A stretch of 8,447 bases of DNA from JBFLVQ01 sp040758525 (GCA_040758525.1 JBFLVQ010000425.1:1-8447); one strand, 5' to 3'; counted from the stretch's first letter, positions 1-6,729 are shown. Notes: generated by a model not told the origin, from the sequence alone. Translations and numbers: made by a program.

Positions 1-1
1 T

Positions 2-880
2 ATCATTCTTTTGGTAACCATTGTGGTCACTGCTGTGACCACCTACTCGGCAAGCCGATACATTTTCGAGCAACCAACCTTCGATAGCAATGTGGTCGTT
101 AATAGGCTGAGTTCCAGCGTCTTAGGAGAAGAGCGGGAGTTTTTGGTCCACTTGCCCGAAAGCTATTCGCGAGAATCGAGCCAACGCTACCCAGTACTCT
201 ACGTATTGGATGGTTCCTCAGAGGACATCCATACGGCGAAATCAGCCGCCTTAATGGCACGAATCGATGTGATGCCCGAGATTATTATCGTAGGCATTCC
301 AAACGTGAGTGGTAAGGGCCGTCAGCGTGACTATACACCGCCCGGCATGCGTCAGGATATAGATGAGGCCGATAGCCCAGAAGGTAAGGCCGATCAGTTT
401 CTTTCTTTTCTCAAAACCGAGTTAATTCCATGCATTGAACGGGATTATCGCACCGACGGAAAACGGATGCTGGCTGGCAATTCTCGTGGCGGTCTGTTTG
501 TGATCTACTCTATGATTGCGGAAGCGTCGCTATTCGATGCTAGGTTCGCCCATAGCCCAGCCTTGTGGCGCGACAATGATGCGATCGTTGGACGCCTAGA
601 ACATTTTTTGGCGTCCTCTCCCAACCTCCATGGATTTCTCTACCTCAGCCTGGGTGATGCAGAGAATGATAAGATGACCAAGGCATTCGAACGCGCCGCT
701 GCAACATTGAAAGCGCAGTCCCCACCATCCTTGAGATGGCGCGCGGACCTTACTCTTGGTGGCAATCACCACAACAATGCTTATCTCGCGACACCGGTAG
801 GTCTCCATGCCTACTTTGCCCATAGTGAGTCACCCGAGTTGGATGTGATCGAGCGTGACAAGAAACAGGTTATTCGATGA
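2..880 (+). CDS. Putative esterase, alpha/beta-hydrolase fold (Fes/IroE-like), 5' partial
   Basis: Predicted serine hydrolase of the putative esterase family (relatives include enterochelin esterases and esterase D). The frame is already open at the left edge: in-frame codons Ile-Ile-Leu precede the TTG at 11, and the hydrophobic stretch (LLVTIVVTAV) spans that codon. The true start is therefore probably outside the window and TTG 11 is only the first possible start inside it. Numbering from TTG 11: an N-terminal membrane anchor or signal segment (about 1-13), then the beta-strand YPVLYVLDG (about 60-68), then the nucleophile elbow GNSRGG with Ser158. Asp216 in SLGDAEND and His253 or His254 in GGNHHNN are candidates for the rest of the triad. 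The C-terminus ends shortly after the last helix, as usual for the family. The hydrophobic start implies action in the periplasm or at the membrane. Substrate unknown: siderophore, acyl or carbohydrate esters are all possible, and no siderophore genes are nearby. Confidence 0.85.
   Translation: MILLVTIVVTAVTTYSASRYIFEQPTFDSNVVVNRLSSSVLGEEREFLVHLPESYSRESSQRYPVLYVLDGSSEDIHTAKSAALMARIDVMPEIIIVGIPNVSGKGRQRDYTPPGMRQDIDEADSPEGKADQFLSFLKTELIPCIERDYRTDGKRMLAGNSRGGLFVIYSMIAEASLFDARFAHSPALWRDNDAIVGRLEHFLASSPNLHGFLYLSLGDAENDKMTKAFERAAATLKAQSPPSLRWRADLTLGGNHHNNAYLATPVGLHAYFAHSESPELDVIERDKKQVIR
23..42. repeat. Perfect 8-base inverted repeat inside the esterase membrane segment
   Basis: GTGGTCAC at 23-30 and GTGACCAC at 35-42 are perfect inverted arms around the loop TGCT. 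The sequence lies in the codons of the hydrophobic N-terminal segment, which are rich in Val and Thr. It could form a short hairpin in the mRNA, or may simply reflect the repeated GTG/GTC/ACC codons. No regulatory role is shown. Confidence 0.4.
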
Positions 881-939
881 GAGAGTACAGTGATATTCAC
901 AACTTCTAACAACTAATTGCAATGAACTGCACTGACATG

Positions 940-1031
940 CCAGGAATTCTCGGTTTGAACGTATCTAAAGGACTTAACGGCTTGCTTGTACCCATAACCC
1001 CTTTGTTTTCGTCTAAACCGAGAATTCCTGG
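940..1031. repeat. 92-base element with perfect 17-base inverted ends
   Basis: Positions 940-956 (CCAGGAATTCTCGGTTT) are the exact reverse complement of 1015-1031, separated by 58 bases. Weaker pairing continues inward, including AAAGG near 967 against CCTTT near 1001, so the single strand could fold into a long hairpin. It lies 59 bases after the esterase stop codon. No run of T follows the second arm, so it is not a classical intrinsic terminator. No obvious target-site duplication flanks it. A small non-autonomous element (MITE- or REP-like) or an mRNA-stabilising hairpin both fit. The remaining sequence between 881 and 1150 shows no coding potential that I can support. Confidence 0.7.
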
Positions 1032-1150
1032 ATTAATGCTTTCTTAATACTTAACTTGAGTAAGTAGTATTGTTAATGGTTTATTATAAGGACAGGATCG
1101 ATCATCCTTCTTTGAAAGTGTGGTGTGTCCAATTATTCACGCTCCATAAT

Positions 1151-1510
1151 TCACGTTAATCCGATCATGTAGTGGCTACTACACTTGAGCTTAGCCAGTA
1201 TTTGAGCATTCAATTGATTAGTTTGCGCGAACTGCGAGATGACTTCGAGAGCTTTAGCAAAAGAATCAGCTTGAGCAGCAATAGCAGGGAACTGACTAAA
1301 GAAAGATTCAGCTCTGACAATGAAAGCGTTCATTGCTCTATCCATTGCATCTTGCTGGCGAGACACTTTCAATAGACTATCTTGCAAAGCACCAATCTGA
1401 TTAGCGAGGGCCTGCAAACTGGCTTGTAACGATCTATCCAGCTTATCAATGGAGATTGCAAGGGCATCTACTTGTTTGGTCGCAGATCTACCTAACCTAT
1501 CAGCTAACAT
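1151..1510 (-). CDS. Coiled-coil hypothetical protein (possibly an N-truncated remnant)
   Basis: Function not recognised. The 119-residue product from ATG 1510 is almost entirely amphipathic helix, with regularly spaced hydrophobic residues (for example LAISIDKLDRSLQASLQALA) and many Ala, Gln, Leu and Ser. This suggests a coiled coil over about residues 10-105. There is no hydrophobic membrane segment and no catalytic motif. No purine-rich ribosome binding site precedes ATG 1510. The frame stays open upstream to 1621 (stop at 1622-1624), and that extension aligns without gaps to the second copy at 6164-6369, so the ancestral protein began further upstream. No ATG, GTG or TTG lies in that extension. 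The ORF may therefore be a 5'-damaged gene rather than a functional one. A phage or plasmid structural or segregation protein is one guess, but nothing in the sequence proves it. Confidence 0.45.
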   Translation of the reverse strand: MLADRLGRSATKQVDALAISIDKLDRSLQASLQALANQIGALQDSLLKVSRQQDAMDRAMNAFIVRAESFFSQFPAIAAQADSFAKALEVISQFAQTNQLNAQILAKLKCSSHYMIGLT

Positions 1511-1583
1511 GGGTGAGCTTGTAGGGGTATAGGGCAGGGTAGAGCTGGACTGGCCACTAGTGTGGGATAGTGGTCTCTGTATA
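1378..1583 (-). repeat. Direct-repeat copy A of the coiled-coil sequence
   Basis: This segment matches 6164-6369 in the same orientation and without gaps. The first 39 bases (1378-1416 against 6164-6202) are identical. Over 1378-1510 I count 112 of 133 identical bases. Beyond that the similarity is clearer at protein level, with Gln-Arg at the outer end and Tyr-x-Pro-Thr nearer the middle shared at equal spacing. The two copies bracket the sulfatase cluster. Confidence 0.8.
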
Positions 1584-1728
1584 GTTTGGCTATATTGTAA
1601 GCTAGACTGATATACGAAGGATCATGCTATAAGTTGTAGATACGAATGCTTAAGGTATTACTGCACAAATTACAATAATAGGCATTTTTACCATAGCAAT
1701 TCCATCATCTTGTTAGAATAGATTATTT

Positions 1729-1756
1729 TCGCAATACTAGAGACTGAGTATTGCGA
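1729..1756. promoter_or_regulatory. Inverted repeat ahead of sulfatase 1, candidate operator or leader hairpin
   Basis: TCGCAATACT (1729-1738) and AGTATTGCGA (1747-1756) are perfect 10-base inverted arms with an 8-base spacer (AGAGACTG). The centre-to-centre distance of 18 bases is what a dimeric repressor or activator binding adjacent grooves could use. The element ends 32 bases before the preferred start of sulfatase 1. The arms are AT-rich and no T-run follows, so a terminator is unlikely. It also covers the first base of the alternative ATG at 1756, which argues against that start. No matching copy of this repeat was found upstream of sulfatase 2. Confidence 0.5.
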
Positions 1757-1780
1757 TGCTCAATAATATTACCAGAAATG

Positions 1781-1785
1781 AAGGA
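1781..1785 (+). promoter_or_regulatory. Ribosome binding site deciding the sulfatase 1 start
   Basis: AAGGA lies 3 bases before ATG 1789. The spacing is short but the match is better than anything in front of the in-frame ATG at 1756. ATG 1789 also puts the first core strand at residues 7-13, as in sulfatase 2. Confidence 0.45.
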
Positions 1786-1788
1786 TGT

Positions 1789-3726
1789 ATGAATACTAAT
1801 AGGCCAAATATACTTTTCATCTTAGTTGATCAGATGCGTTACCCACCATTTTACGCTAATGATCCACTTGAGCCACTATATAAGATTCTGCGCTTCCAAA
1901 AGGGAGATTTGAAGGACAACCCCTATGCAGATCAATTTCGCGGGCTTTGCCTGCTTCGAGATCATGGGGTCTCTCTACAGAATCACACTGTTTCTAGCAT
2001 TGCTTGCGTGCCTAGTCGAGGAACAATCATGACGGGCCAGTTTAGCGCTCGTAGTGGGGTAACGCAAACAGAGGGTATGTTCAAAGTGGATACAGATCCT
2101 GCCTTTCCCTGGTTGCCTCAAGATGGAGTACCGACCATGGGTGACTGGTTTCGTGCTGCTGGGTACGAGACTCATTATTTCGGTCGTTGGGATCTTTCCA
2201 ATCCACCTATCGGAAGTTTGGAGCAATGGGGATTTAGTAGTTGGGAGTACTCCTATCCATCTGATCAACGATTCGGTAACGCCAACCTGGGCGTATATAG
2301 AGACAAGAGCTATACTGCCTTGATCAATACATTCCTTCAGCGCAAGGCACTGGGTGTAGAAGCCAACATCATTAACAGCAACAACGCGACGAATGCCAGC
2401 TTCAAACAAAGACCTTGGCTGGCTGTTGCCTCGTTTGTTAATCCACACGACATTGGTGCCTATCCGTTTCCCTGGAAACCTATGGTTGATCCTCCAGATC
2501 CAATAGCACAGGGCGAAAGTCTGACGGAGCGCCTTGGTCCCTATGGAGCACCACGGAAGGGACAACGCAGTAATCCACCCACCTATGGCAATTATAGGGC
2601 TACGTATCGAGTTCCCCTTAATCCAGACGGCTTCAAGATTGAGCGTGTAGCACTACCCGCAAACTGGCACTCTGATCTGAAGAGCAAGCCAGACTGTCAG
2701 TATGATTATGCATACAAGTTTCAGATCGCGCTCACTACTTTACGCGGGCAGAGAGCACTCATTCCTTCTCCATACCCCTTCAAGATGCAGGATAATGCTG
2801 AAGAATGGTACAGAAACTATCTGGAATTTTATCTGTATTTACAATACTTGGTAAATCTTGAAGTCAATTCCATTCTTGCCTGCTTGCATGAGAGCGGGCT
2901 AGCTGATAATACCATAGTAGTCTTCACTTCGGATCATGGCGAGATGGCTGGGGCTCACGGTGGTCAAGTAGAAAAGTGGCATAACGCATACCAAGAGAGT
3001 ATACACATACCAGCAATCATCTCATCTCCATTGATTAACGAGAACCGTGAGATGCGGATCATTGAAGCGCACACCACACATGTGGACTGGATTCCCACAC
3101 TCTTGGGGCTTGCTGGGTATTCAAAGAATGAGCAGGAAACACTGGGCAGTTTTATCCAAGGTCATACAGTATACCCACTAGTAGGCGAGGATTTGACACC
3201 AATTCTTACAAATGGATCTAAGCTCGCTCGTCGAGGGGTTCTCTTCGTGTCAGATGATAATATTACTGCACCATTAGATACCAACTACATACAAGACCGG
3301 TATCGATGGTATTTTGAATGGACAGAAAAATTGACTGGTCCAGATGGAAAGCCCACGGCGGATCAACCGCTCACGGCTCCAGGCCCAGTAATCCAGCCCA
3401 ATCATATTCAGGCTTATTTCGAAAAACCGTGGAAATTAGTTCGCTACTGGGATCCAGGCAATATAGCTAACACTCAATGGGAACTCTACAATCTAAGCGT
3501 CGATTCAAACGAAAACCACAATCTCTTAAGTTGGGATTCAAATACTGGTGCCCCCAAACTGCGAGGCGAAGTAGTGGTCAAACTTGGTCTAAAGGTGGAA
3601 GAAGTAGAACAAACACTCTCTCAAATGAGACACGAATTGAACCGGTCATTACTCGCAGTAGGTTATAACAGGGAGAACGTACAAAACCTGGGAGTCGTGG
3701 CTGATGGACTCCCTCCCCGGACTTGA
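1789..3726 (+). CDS. Cys-type sulfatase (arylsulfatase/choline-sulfatase-like) with altered GKWH motif
   Basis: Predicted sulfate-ester hydrolase of the alkaline phosphatase superfamily. ATG 1789 (645 aa) is preferred over ATG 1756 (656 aa) because MNTNRPNILFILVDQMR matches the usual family beginning. There is no signal peptide, so the protein is probably cytoplasmic. Motifs from Met 1789: Asp14 in VDQ (metal), Cys73-Val-Pro-Ser-Arg77 (site of formylglycine formation), His220 in NPHD, Asp382-His383 in SDHGEM (metal), Lys396 in the following EKW, and HVDWIPTLLGLAG near the end of the core. The conserved GKWH motif reads Gly-Arg133-Trp-Asp135, so Lys and His are both replaced; sulfatase 2 keeps them. 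Activity may therefore be altered or lost although the frame is intact. An insert between NPHD and SDHGEM, rich in Pro and Tyr, makes it longer than sulfatase 2. The substrate is unknown. A repeat-protein gene follows 57 bases downstream. Confidence 0.9.
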   Translation: MNTNRPNILFILVDQMRYPPFYANDPLEPLYKILRFQKGDLKDNPYADQFRGLCLLRDHGVSLQNHTVSSIACVPSRGTIMTGQFSARSGVTQTEGMFKVDTDPAFPWLPQDGVPTMGDWFRAAGYETHYFGRWDLSNPPIGSLEQWGFSSWEYSYPSDQRFGNANLGVYRDKSYTALINTFLQRKALGVEANIINSNNATNASFKQRPWLAVASFVNPHDIGAYPFPWKPMVDPPDPIAQGESLTERLGPYGAPRKGQRSNPPTYGNYRATYRVPLNPDGFKIERVALPANWHSDLKSKPDCQYDYAYKFQIALTTLRGQRALIPSPYPFKMQDNAEEWYRNYLEFYLYLQYLVNLEVNSILACLHESGLADNTIVVFTSDHGEMAGAHGGQVEKWHNAYQESIHIPAIISSPLINENREMRIIEAHTTHVDWIPTLLGLAGYSKNEQETLGSFIQGHTVYPLVGEDLTPILTNGSKLARRGVLFVSDDNITAPLDTNYIQDRYRWYFEWTEKLTGPDGKPTADQPLTAPGPVIQPNHIQAYFEKPWKLVRYWDPGNIANTQWELYNLSVDSNENHNLLSWDSNTGAPKLRGEVVVKLGLKVEEVEQTLSQMRHELNRSLLAVGYNRENVQNLGVVADGLPPRT

Positions 3727-3770
3727 GAATTTATATCTCATATATTTAGAACCATCAATGTATGTCTTAT

Positions 3771-3776
3771 AAGGAG
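3771..3776 (+). promoter_or_regulatory. Strong ribosome binding site before the TGA-interrupted ORF
   Basis: AAGGAG ends 7 bases before ATG 3784, an ideal arrangement and one of the best in the window. It shows that translation was once meant to begin at 3784 and not at the internal ATG 3877, which has no comparable site. Confidence 0.7.
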
Positions 3777-3783
3777 AAGCACA

Positions 3784-4098
3784 ATGGCAACTTGAGCAGT
3801 AAATTGGGTCATCAATTCCAACTACTTTCCATCTAAAAATGGACTAGACGACATCTATGCTGACACTAATACTCTTATGTGTACAGGTACACAAGTAGTG
3901 GCCGGTTTCAAGTTCTGGCAAAAGAATAATCGCCTGGCTTATGCAATACTTGCCTCAAATCCTGATGGTAGTGGACGTCAATGGCTAGAGAATGAAGATA
4001 TGAACTCCAATTACTTTCCATCCAAGAATGGACTTAGTGATATCTATGCTGATACTAATAAACTGGTGTTTTCACCTGGGAATCAAGCATCGGCATAA
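3784..4098 (+). pseudogene. Small repeat protein with in-frame TGA at codon 4
   Basis: From ATG 3784 the frame reads Met-Ala-Thr-TGA-Ala-Val-Asn-Trp and then stays open to TAA at 4096-4098. The encoded sequence contains a 21-residue unit beginning NSNYFPSKNGL twice, 63 residues apart. Between them lies a stretch rich in aromatic and polar residues (GTQVVAGFKFWQKNNRLAY), like a beta-rich binding module. The two units differ mainly at synonymous positions, which shows the frame was under protein-level selection. No ATG, GTG or TTG occurs in frame between the TGA and ATG 3877, so an intact first unit cannot be made without reading through the stop. A shorter product from ATG 3877 (73 aa) is possible but lacks a ribosome binding site. 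The family is not recognised. It sits between two sulfatases, so a substrate-binding partner is a guess only. A single TGG-to-TGA change is the simplest explanation. Confidence 0.6.
3814..4065 (+). repeat. Two 63-base coding repeat units
   Basis: Units at 3814-3876 and 4003-4065 encode NSNYFPSKNGL, then Asp or Ser, then DIYADTN, Thr or Lys, and Leu. In these 21 codons I count eight synonymous and two amino-acid-changing codon differences. The start-to-start distance is 189 bases (63 codons). The second unit is followed by a different, short C-terminus, so the array stops there. Confidence 0.8.
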
Positions 4099-4128
4099 AC
4101 AGTGCTGCCTGTTGGTAAATCGAAATAA

Positions 4129-4272
4129 AACTCAAGAACATATTTAAGAGAGTGTCTAAAAACAAGCAAGTACCTATTCGACGGGCAGTATTGGTATTTG
4201 AAAGCTATCTCTGAGTGCAAATTTCTTCCTGACCTTATTCGCTATGCTGTTACTTTTTCAAGCCCTAATTAG
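4129..4272 (+). other. Short open stretch before sulfatase 2, possible gene remnant
   Basis: Between stops, this frame reads about 47 codons and includes YLFDGQYWYLKAIS and FLPDLIRYAVTFSSPN, ending at TAG 4270-4272. The composition looks protein-like and the segment GAGAGTGTCTAAAAA near 4149 resembles the ends of some insertion sequences. However, no start codon with a ribosome binding site and no recognisable domain is present. It may be a transposase tail or chance. The interval also supplies the leader of sulfatase 2. Confidence 0.2.
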
Positions 4273-4283
4273 TAAGTTAGAAT

Positions 4284-4288
4284 AGGAG
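4284..4288 (+). promoter_or_regulatory. Ribosome binding site of sulfatase 2
   Basis: AGGAG lies 7 bases before ATG 4296, separated by an A-rich spacer. This fixes the start of sulfatase 2. Confidence 0.75.
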
Positions 4289-4295
4289 AAAAAAG

Positions 4296-5996
4296 ATGAA
4301 GTTCAATGGTCGAAAGCCGAATATTCTTATTTTCATGGTCGATGAAGAACGCTATCCAGTTTGTTACGAAACGGATGCTGTCAAGGAATATTGCAATAAA
4401 TACCTGATAGCCCAAAACTTGATCCGTAAAACAGGGATAGAATTTCATCGTCATTATGTAGCCTCCACAGCTTGCACGCCAAGTCGAACATCGTTTTTCA
4501 CCGGCCAATATCCATCGTTGCATGGCGTCACTCAAACGGATGGTTTAGCGAAAAGCGCCTACGATGCAGATATGTACTGGCTCGATCCAAACACAGTACC
4601 GACACTCGGTGACTACTTTCGTACAGCAGGGTACCGAACATTTTACAAGGGAAAATGGCACATTTCGCACGCTGATATTCTCGTTCCTGGAACGCACCAG
4701 TCACTGCAGATCTATGATTCTAACGGTAACGTAATTGTAGAGAATGTCCAAAAATATGCAGTAGCGAACCGGCTTGATGATTTTGGATTTTCAGGTTGGA
4801 TCGGACCAGAACCGCATGGTCCGGCCAAAATCAATTGTGGCACTAATTGTGATCCTTTGTATGCACAGGAAGCTATCGAACTATTGGATCGACTTGAACA
4901 TGAAGAAACAGAGTCCACCTCGCAACCCAAGCCATGGCTACTGGTCAATTCCTATGTCAATCCGCACGACATTGTATTGTTCGCACTCCAATATCTGAGT
5001 TTTGGTTACCCGATGAGTGACGATACCGTACCAGATATTCCAGAACCGAGAACTGAAAATGAAAACCTTGATACAAAACCGCGTTGTCAGACGAGCTATG
5101 TAAAGCAGTATCCCAAAATGCTGCTTCCACAACCAACTATCGAGATTTATCGAAAGTTTTACTATTACCTACAAAAATTGGCTGACCAACAGGTGCTCAA
5201 GGTTTTCGACAGACTGAGAAATTCGATCTTTTTTGAAAACACATTCGTCGTGTTTACTTCGGATCATGGTGAAATGCTCGGTGCGCACGGTGGTATGCAT
5301 CAAAAGTGGTACAACGCCTATGAAGAAAGTATCCATGTGCCATTTATCATTTCCAATCCGGTATTATTCAAAGAGTCGAAAAAAGTCAATGCTCTAACAA
5401 GTCATGTTGATGTTATACCCACACTGCTTGGCCTGGCTGATATTGACGTTGCAGAAGTTCAGGAAATTCTTAGCCAAGATCACACGGAAGTACATAGACT
5501 GGTTGGACGTGATCTTTCAGGAGTGGTGCTAGGCAGCCAAAGTCCAGATAACCTCAAAGAACCGATCTACTTTATGACTGACGATGAAGTCAGTGAGGGG
5601 TTAAATCAGACAAACCCATTGCTTGGATTTAACTATCATTCGGTTGTCCAGCCTGGCCATATTGAAACGGTCATTGCAACGCTCAATATAGAGAGAATGG
5701 AACAGGTTTGGAAATATTCGCGCTATTTCGACAATAAAGAGTTTTGGTCGAATCCACCGGATTCAGACAATATAAACATTGATGGTAGAGAAATCACGAA
5801 AACTCAACCTATTCCGGATGAATTCGAAATGTACAATCTAAGTGAAGATCCGCTTGAAGAATGCAATCTAGCGCATCCATCCAACCAAACACCGGAATCG
5901 GAGCAGATCAGGAAGCAGCTGCAGAAACTGCTGATGGAACAATGTCAACAAAAGCGCCTGACGCCACGCACTAGAACGACTCCGTCAGAAGTGTGA
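4296..5996 (+). CDS. Cys-type sulfatase (arylsulfatase/choline-sulfatase-like), complete motif set
   Basis: Predicted sulfate-ester hydrolase, 566 aa, a typical family length. It starts directly with the first core strand (KPNILIFMVDEER) and has no signal peptide, so it is probably cytoplasmic. Motifs in order: Asp16 in VDEE (metal), Cys60-Thr-Pro-Ser-Arg64 (formylglycine site), Gly-Lys120-Trp-His122, His224 in VNPHD, Asp323-His324 in SDHGEMLGAHGG (metal), Lys337 in QKW, and HVDVIPTLLGLA near residue 370. The C-terminal part ends with the usual MYNLSEDPLEECNLA strand and helix. It is a paralogue of sulfatase 1, sharing GVTQT, VPTxGDxFRxAGY, VNPHDI and the SDHGEM block. The substrate is not determined by the sequence. 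No formylglycine-generating enzyme or anaerobic maturase is encoded in the window. Co-transcription with the upstream genes is possible, but the 197-base gap also leaves room for a separate promoter. Confidence 0.93.
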   Translation: MKFNGRKPNILIFMVDEERYPVCYETDAVKEYCNKYLIAQNLIRKTGIEFHRHYVASTACTPSRTSFFTGQYPSLHGVTQTDGLAKSAYDADMYWLDPNTVPTLGDYFRTAGYRTFYKGKWHISHADILVPGTHQSLQIYDSNGNVIVENVQKYAVANRLDDFGFSGWIGPEPHGPAKINCGTNCDPLYAQEAIELLDRLEHEETESTSQPKPWLLVNSYVNPHDIVLFALQYLSFGYPMSDDTVPDIPEPRTENENLDTKPRCQTSYVKQYPKMLLPQPTIEIYRKFYYYLQKLADQQVLKVFDRLRNSIFFENTFVVFTSDHGEMLGAHGGMHQKWYNAYEESIHVPFIISNPVLFKESKKVNALTSHVDVIPTLLGLADIDVAEVQEILSQDHTEVHRLVGRDLSGVVLGSQSPDNLKEPIYFMTDDEVSEGLNQTNPLLGFNYHSVVQPGHIETVIATLNIERMEQVWKYSRYFDNKEFWSNPPDSDNINIDGREITKTQPIPDEFEMYNLSEDPLEECNLAHPSNQTPESEQIRKQLQKLLMEQCQQKRLTPRTRTTPSEV

Positions 5997-6038
5997 AACT
6001 AATATCAGCCCGGACGGGAATGCAGCCGATGACCAACT

Positions 6039-6162
6039 TATTAGAGTGTTTGTTGCGTACAATCTCCATTACTCTTTCTTGCAATTGCTACAGAATAGGA
6101 GTGAATCGAGGGCAGTCGTCTTTGGCTTGCTCAATGAAGGCTAATAGATTGCCATCAAGCCG
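6039..6162 (-). pseudogene. Decayed minus-strand coding fragment with internal stop
   Basis: Reading from 6162 downwards, the frame gives LDGNLLAFIEQAKDDCPRF, then TPIL, a TAG at 6090-6088, and then QLQERVMEIVRNK. The composition and the helical pattern on both sides of the stop look like real protein rather than chance. The fragment abuts the coiled-coil copy B at 6163/6164 but in a different frame, which suggests a deletion or frameshift at that junction. I do not recognise the family. The lower boundary is approximate. Confidence 0.35.
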
Positions 6163-6401
6163 ATATCTTGCAAAGCACCAATCTGATTAGCGAGGGCCTG
6201 CATACTGGCATTTAGCGATCTATCCAGCTTATCGATGGACATAGCCAAAACATCCACCTGTTTGTTCGCAGATTTCCTCAACCTCTCACCTAACAGTGAT
6301 GATCTGGTAGGAGCATATGATGAACGGACTTGGTTGCTACTTGTAAGGTTGAAAAGTTTTCTCTGTAGAGCCTGACCTGGTTGTTGAGAATGCTGATTAG
6401 A
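6141..6401 (-). pseudogene. Start-less second copy of the coiled-coil gene (direct-repeat copy B)
   Basis: The frame is open from 6401 (TGA at 6404-6402) to TAG at 6143-6141 but contains no ATG, GTG or TTG before the conserved core. It encodes a close relative of the 1151-1510 product, for example SIDKLDRSLNASMQALANQI against SIDKLDRSLQASLQALANQI. Homology stops abruptly at 6164, corresponding to 1378, so the C-terminal half of the coiled coil is missing. The plus-strand remainder of 5997-6729 carries no gene that I can support. A 68-codon open frame from TTG 6461 has no ribosome binding site and no recognisable domain. Confidence 0.65.
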
Positions 6402-6718
6402 TCACAATAGCTAAGAATATGGAGTTCACAATTAGCCATATAGCAGTTTAATAGTCAGCTTTGCTTTGTGAAAATCCATTAACCAATTTTCCCGTTGCTG
6501 CAGCATTATATCCTACTATGACGGACGAATTGACTGACTTATCATCAGTTTTGGTTCATTGCTTGACACGGATCTATGTGCATACTTGGACAACTTATGT
6601 ATGTATATGGACAACTAAAGATGATATCTTTGCGGCTTTACAACACGCCAGCGACCAGGTTAGTTGACCGCAGTTGTGAACGTAGAACAAATGGCTATGT
6701 ATATAAAAATTTAACTTT

Positions 6719-6723
6719 AGGGG
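6719..6723 (+). promoter_or_regulatory. Ribosome binding site of the transglutaminase-like gene
   Basis: AGGGG lies 6 bases before ATG 6730. It supports this start over the later in-frame Met codons at residues 38 and 56, and keeps the hydrophobic N-terminus. Confidence 0.55.
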
Positions 6724-6729
6724 TCTAAG

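Noticed and set aside
940..1031. Intrinsic terminator of the esterase gene
   Set aside because: The loop is about 58 bases and no run of T follows the second arm.
1975..2565. 196-codon minus-strand open frame
   Set aside because: It lies wholly antisense to sulfatase 1, whose motifs are unmistakable in the plus frame. It has no ribosome binding site and no recognisable domain.
3793..3795. TGA as selenocysteine or as a reassigned Trp codon
   Set aside because: Three plus-strand genes here (esterase and both sulfatases) end with TGA where their domains are complete, so TGA is a stop in this genome. No selenocysteine-type stem-loop was evident, and the position near the N-terminus of a repeat protein gives no redox reason for it.
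6461..6667. 68-codon plus-strand ORF starting at TTG
   Set aside because: No ribosome binding site, no recognisable motif and a weak start. It contains a 9-base direct repeat (TGGACAACT at 6587 and 6608), which is not enough to support a gene.
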